A stretch of 5,647 bases of DNA from CAYXDR01 sp046498185. Its GTDB lineage: Bacteria; Desulfobacterota; DSM-4660; Desulfatiglandales; Desulfatiglandaceae. Below are positions 3,215-5,647 of this stretch, in pieces (within the stretch, counting starts at the first letter, position 1; every line of letters begins with the position of its first letter). The notes under the pieces were generated by a model. The model did not search any database and was not told where the DNA came from. It was given only the letters and a program-made list of their open reading frames with translations. A program made the position numbers and the translations under genes. The stretch spans positions 1 to 5,647 of the forward strand of contig JAWOBE010000231.1 in assembly GCA_046498185.1 (NCBI GenBank), in the 5' to 3' direction.

Positions 3215-5647
3215 CCTCGCTTTCCACCGTGATTTCGTGCTCCGCAGAGCAAAACAGCCATGTTGAAGGCAGCGTCACCCGCTCCGAAAACTCTCGGCTG
3301 GAGACATGTTCATAATTGTTTGCCTGGTTCCGGCTGCAATAGATACCTTCTATACCGCCGGCCAGCAGATAATTTGCCAGCGGATCCGTGGCAACCGCAT
3401 CGATGGGCTGGAACAGCCGTTCGGCCCCCCGCAGGGGCAATTTGCAATTGATATCCGGCTGTGTCCAGACCGGTTCAGGAGCTGTTATATCGAGTCGCAG
3501 AACTCCCCCGCGCAAAGAAGCAGCCATGGCAATTGTCCCCTGAAAGGTCAGGTCACGGCAGCTGCCGGAGTTCCACCCTTTTCTGTACGGAACCCATCCT
3601 TCCGGATTCTCCTCGGCACCAGTGAGCTTCCACCGGAAACAGCCTTTTCCGGCATCATCACCAATGGCTGCAACACAGGCCCATAAATAACGATGGGGTG
3701 CATAGTGATGAAATACGAGTCGGCGCACCATTTCCTTTTGCAGACCGATATGTCGGAAAGTCTCCGGCTTGCCGCCCTCATCGGAAATAAAAACACCCTG
3801 ATCTCCGCGAGCGGCCACCGCCACACAGGTACCACCCCAGACATCCGTAGAAACAGCAACCGAATAAAAACCCAGCGATGTTCGCTGTGGATCCACCAGC
3901 ACCTGGAAAGGTTGGGCACCTTCATGAATAGCGAGTTCATAAAGGCCTTTTTCGGTGGCCAGCAAAAGCACCGGTACGTATTCACGCTCCACCCAGGCCA
4001 ACTCGCTTACCAAAAAAGTGGTACGCAAACCAATTTCCCATGTTTCACCGCAATCATGCGATATATGCAGTGCTGATCCCCCCTCTTCTTCGTTGAGGTG
4101 GGTGGCCGCTGCAAGAAGACCGGGACGTCGCTGCGTGCTTGCCTCCCTGGGGAAAGATTTTACCGACACGATTATTTCCCCCGGGAACCGGCCGACGGAC
4201 TCCCACCCGGCACCATCATTGGTTGAGCGAAAGATCGTATCGCCGGAACCAGCATACCAGGTGTGCGGCTGGAATGAATCAGCACAAAGTGCTTTGACGC
4301 TTTGGCTGGGCACCTCATCCACCAGCATCCGTACCTGTGATACGGAACTGACACCCGGCTCTTCATCGATTATCTTGTAAATATCCCATGAGGTCAGCGG
4401 TTTACCGAACGTCCATCCTTGACTCTCCGGAGGCGAAGACAATGGTGTGATGGTCCGATACAGCCGCTGCAAAACGCGTTCCCGGACCGCAGCCGGAGCC
4501 TCTTCACGGTAAACCTGCACCCGGGCTCTGATCCGCACCGGTTTGTATCGCACCCAGTTTACCAGGCATGTTGTTCCCAGCGGTTTGCGCTCGTCCAAAG
4601 CCTCCTGAATTTGCCTGCGGGCCGGCTCCGTTTCATGTGCCTTCAGGACTTCAGCCTTTACCCATTGCTTCACACGCTGTGTTTCGGGTATATGCGGCAC
4701 CAGAAGCACTTCCACCGTACCCGGACTTGCATGATTCCACAGCATGGCCTTGGTAAATGCATGGACGCGATCGACCGCACCTGAACTTTGTTTGGCGATC
4801 AGTTCGAAATCTCTGGCAGTTACCGCCCGGTGCAATGAATGGAGCTCCTGTGGGCCGCGCCGCAGCGCATTGTCAATGGATTCGGCCGCACGTCCTCCGG
4901 TGGCCGGCTTAAGATTAGTTACTTCGACACCAGGCAGCGGGTCTTTGAGAGTGGTCAGCAAATTGGCTGTAACATTGCCGTTAGGACCGCCGCCACGCCG
5001 ATACCAGACACGAATTTGTCTATCGGCCGGCGGAATTTCAGCCAGAGCCTGTGGTGTATTCTGCAGCGAACCCTCCGGCGATCCCATGCGCACAGCTGGT
5101 GCGAAAAAGATCGTTCCGGCCAGCCGGTCGGCGACATAAACAAAGCGGTCTTCACCCAAATTGTTGAAGTTGTCCACCTCGCGCCAGATGCGATAGGCTT
5201 TACCGCCATGTTCGACGGCGGCTTCGGAGATGCCGCCAAGTTCCTCAGCGGCTGCCTCCACTCCAACCACCAGGTCCAATTGATCACCGCTGGGTGCAAT
5301 TATGGGTGGACGGCTGACTTTTACAGTAAGCCCGGATAAGCCTGTCCCAAAGCCTGCCGGCTCGGCCTCTATGAGATCACAATGGAGCGCAAAGGCCTTT
5401 ATTTCAGTGCCTCCTGCTTCAATGGAAACATTCTCAGTGGTTACAAATACCGGCGGCTCGCCTTCCGAATCGGTGCGTCCGGTTGTAACCCGGGTACCTT
5501 TTGGAATATTAACCGGGTGGTTTTGGGGACGGGCGAGCCGGAAACGAAGATGAACACCCGCAGCTGCAGGAGGGTGCAAGTTCACGCCGATCAAACGCAA
5601 AAACTCAATATAGGCTTTTTCCGGCAAACGATTCAACCGGTAAAGAA
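3195..5647 (-). CDS. Baseplate J-like assembly protein with inserted beta-propeller (5' partial)
   Basis: This is probably a structural wedge protein of a contractile injection particle baseplate, of the putative baseplate assembly protein type (TIGR02243, C-terminal relation to P2 gpJ, PF04865). Numbering residues from the TTG at 5636, family-like segments are IPKGTRV near 44, WREVDNF near 151, FVYVADRLAGTIFF near 165, RVWYRRGGGPNGNV near 209, GGRAAESIDNALRRGP near 247, HRAVTARDFELIAK near 269 and IYKIIDEEPGV near 419. The reading frame stays open through the right edge: the codons before that TTG read Leu-Tyr-Arg with no stop or evident ribosome site, so the TTG is internal and the true N-terminus lies outside the window. 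Residues about 445 to 782 form a BNR/Asp-box propeller, described separately. The stop codon lies 20 bases inside the next gene, suggesting translational coupling. The family assignment is recalled from motif shape, not searched. I am very sure of the gene and fairly sure of the role. Confidence 0.92.
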   Translation of the reverse strand, partial: LYRLNRLPEKAYIEFLRLIGVNLHPPAAAGVHLRFRLARPQNHPVNIPKGTRVTTGRTDSEGEPPVFVTTENVSIEAGGTEIKAFALHCDLIEAEPAGFGTGLSGLTVKVSRPPIIAPSGDQLDLVVGVEAAAEELGGISEAAVEHGGKAYRIWREVDNFNNLGEDRFVYVADRLAGTIFFAPAVRMGSPEGSLQNTPQALAEIPPADRQIRVWYRRGGGPNGNVTANLLTTLKDPLPGVEVTNLKPATGGRAAESIDNALRRGPQELHSLHRAVTARDFELIAKQSSGAVDRVHAFTKAMLWNHASPGTVEVLLVPHIPETQRVKQWVKAEVLKAHETEPARRQIQEALDERKPLGTTCLVNWVRYKPVRIRARVQVYREEAPAAVRERVLQRLYRTITPLSSPPESQGWTFGKPLTSWDIYKIIDEEPGVSSVSQVRMLVDEVPSQSVKALCADSFQPHTWYAGSGDTIFRSTNDGAGWESVGRFPGEIIVSVKSFPREASTQRRPGLLAAATHLNEEEGGSALHISHDCGETWEIGLRTTFLVSELAWVEREYVPVLLLATEKGLYELAIHEGAQPFQVLVDPQRTSLGFYSVAVSTDVWGGTCVAVAARGDQGVFISDEGGKPETFRHIGLQKEMVRRLVFHHYAPHRYLWACVAAIGDDAGKGCFRWKLTGAEENPEGWVPYRKGWNSGSCRDLTFQGTIAMAASLRGGVLRLDITAPEPVWTQPDINCKLPLRGAERLFQPIDAVATDPLANYLLAGGIEGIYCSRNQANNYEHVSSREFSERVTLPSTWLFCSAEHEITVESEDEARRD
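3291..4304 (-). other. Predicted seven-bladed BNR/Asp-box beta-propeller domain
   Basis: Within the baseplate protein, residues about 445 to 782 show seven repeated strand-plus-turn units. They begin near residues 468 (IFRSTNDGAGWESVG), 523 (LHISHDCGETWEIG), 565 (LYELAIHEGAQPFQVL), 615 (VFISDEGGKPETFRHIG), 666 (CFRWKLTG...EGWVPY), 712 (VLRLDITAPEPVWTQ) and 765 (IYCSRNQANNYEHVS). Spacings are about 55, 42, 50, 51, 46 and 53 residues, as expected for propeller blades. The first two carry good Asp-boxes (S-x-D/N-x-G-x-T/G-W: S471 to W478 and S526 to W533). The fourth and seventh are degenerate, and the others keep only the strand and the final aromatic residue. Sortilin, sialidase and YCF48-type propellers share this build. 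These folds usually serve binding, and no sialidase catalytic residues can be recognised here. A ligand or structural role is inference. Confidence 0.82.

Noticed and set aside
3548..3985. A 145-codon minus-strand frame inside the baseplate gene, possibly a separate small gene or frameshift
   Set aside because: It lies in another frame within the propeller-coding region, where the main frame keeps regularly spaced blade repeats. Its translation shows no recognisable motif and no ribosome site stands out.
4955..5299. A 114-codon minus-strand frame overlapping the J-like core
   Set aside because: It is an out-of-frame shadow of a segment whose main frame holds strong family motifs (WREVDNF, RVWYRRGGGPNGNV).
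5634..5636. TTG at 5636 as the start of the baseplate J gene
   Set aside because: The frame is open upstream to the window edge (codons for Leu-Tyr-Arg), no ribosome site precedes it, and family members continue N-terminally of this point, so the TTG is an internal leucine codon.

Overview
All supported genes lie on the minus strand and read right to left as one tight run of six, with gaps of 20 to 60 bases and one 20-base overlap. No gene is supported on the plus strand. The window cuts a larger locus at both ends: the rightmost gene lacks its 5' end and the leftmost lacks its 3' end. The first two genes in transcription order encode a baseplate J-like protein of the 'putative baseplate assembly protein' type (TIGR02243/PF04865) and a P2 gpI-like tail protein (TIGR02242/PF09684). 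This pair is typical of phage-tail-like contractile injection systems (eCIS or tailocin-like particles) in bacterial chromosomes, so the window is best read as the baseplate end of such a cluster. Sheath, tube, spike and ATPase genes are not in view.

Layout in transcription order: (1) 5647-3195, baseplate J-like protein carrying a predicted seven-bladed BNR/Asp-box beta-propeller near its C-terminus; (2) 3214-2666, tail protein I-like baseplate component; (3) 2645-1860, single-pass membrane protein with a cytoplasmic Ig-like domain and an external PASTA-like domain; (4) 1832-1149, signal-anchored, cysteine-rich extracytoplasmic protein of unknown function; (5) 1088-381, lipoprotein with a complete GH24 (T4-type) lysozyme catalytic triad; (6) 344-1, small multi-pass membrane protein that starts at a TTG and runs off the window.

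The combination suggests that genes 3 to 6 act at the cell envelope (membrane anchor, periplasmic protein, peptidoglycan cutter, small polytopic protein) on behalf of the injection particle. One reading is a membrane- and wall-tethered injection system whose baseplate is docked on the inner membrane. The other is a release module. The lipid-anchored lysozyme and the PASTA-like domain favour local wall remodelling or anchoring over wholesale lysis, but this is inference.

The lipoprotein signal and periplasm-directed lysozyme fit a Gram-negative bacterium. Base composition looks close to balanced, and the TIGR02243/TIGR02242 pair is known from Geobacter-like Desulfobacterota, Myxococcota, cyanobacteria and actinobacteria. 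A Desulfobacterota-like host is only a guess. No RNA gene, CRISPR array, insertion sequence, tRNA or convincing terminator was seen. The longest stretch without a gene is 60 bases.
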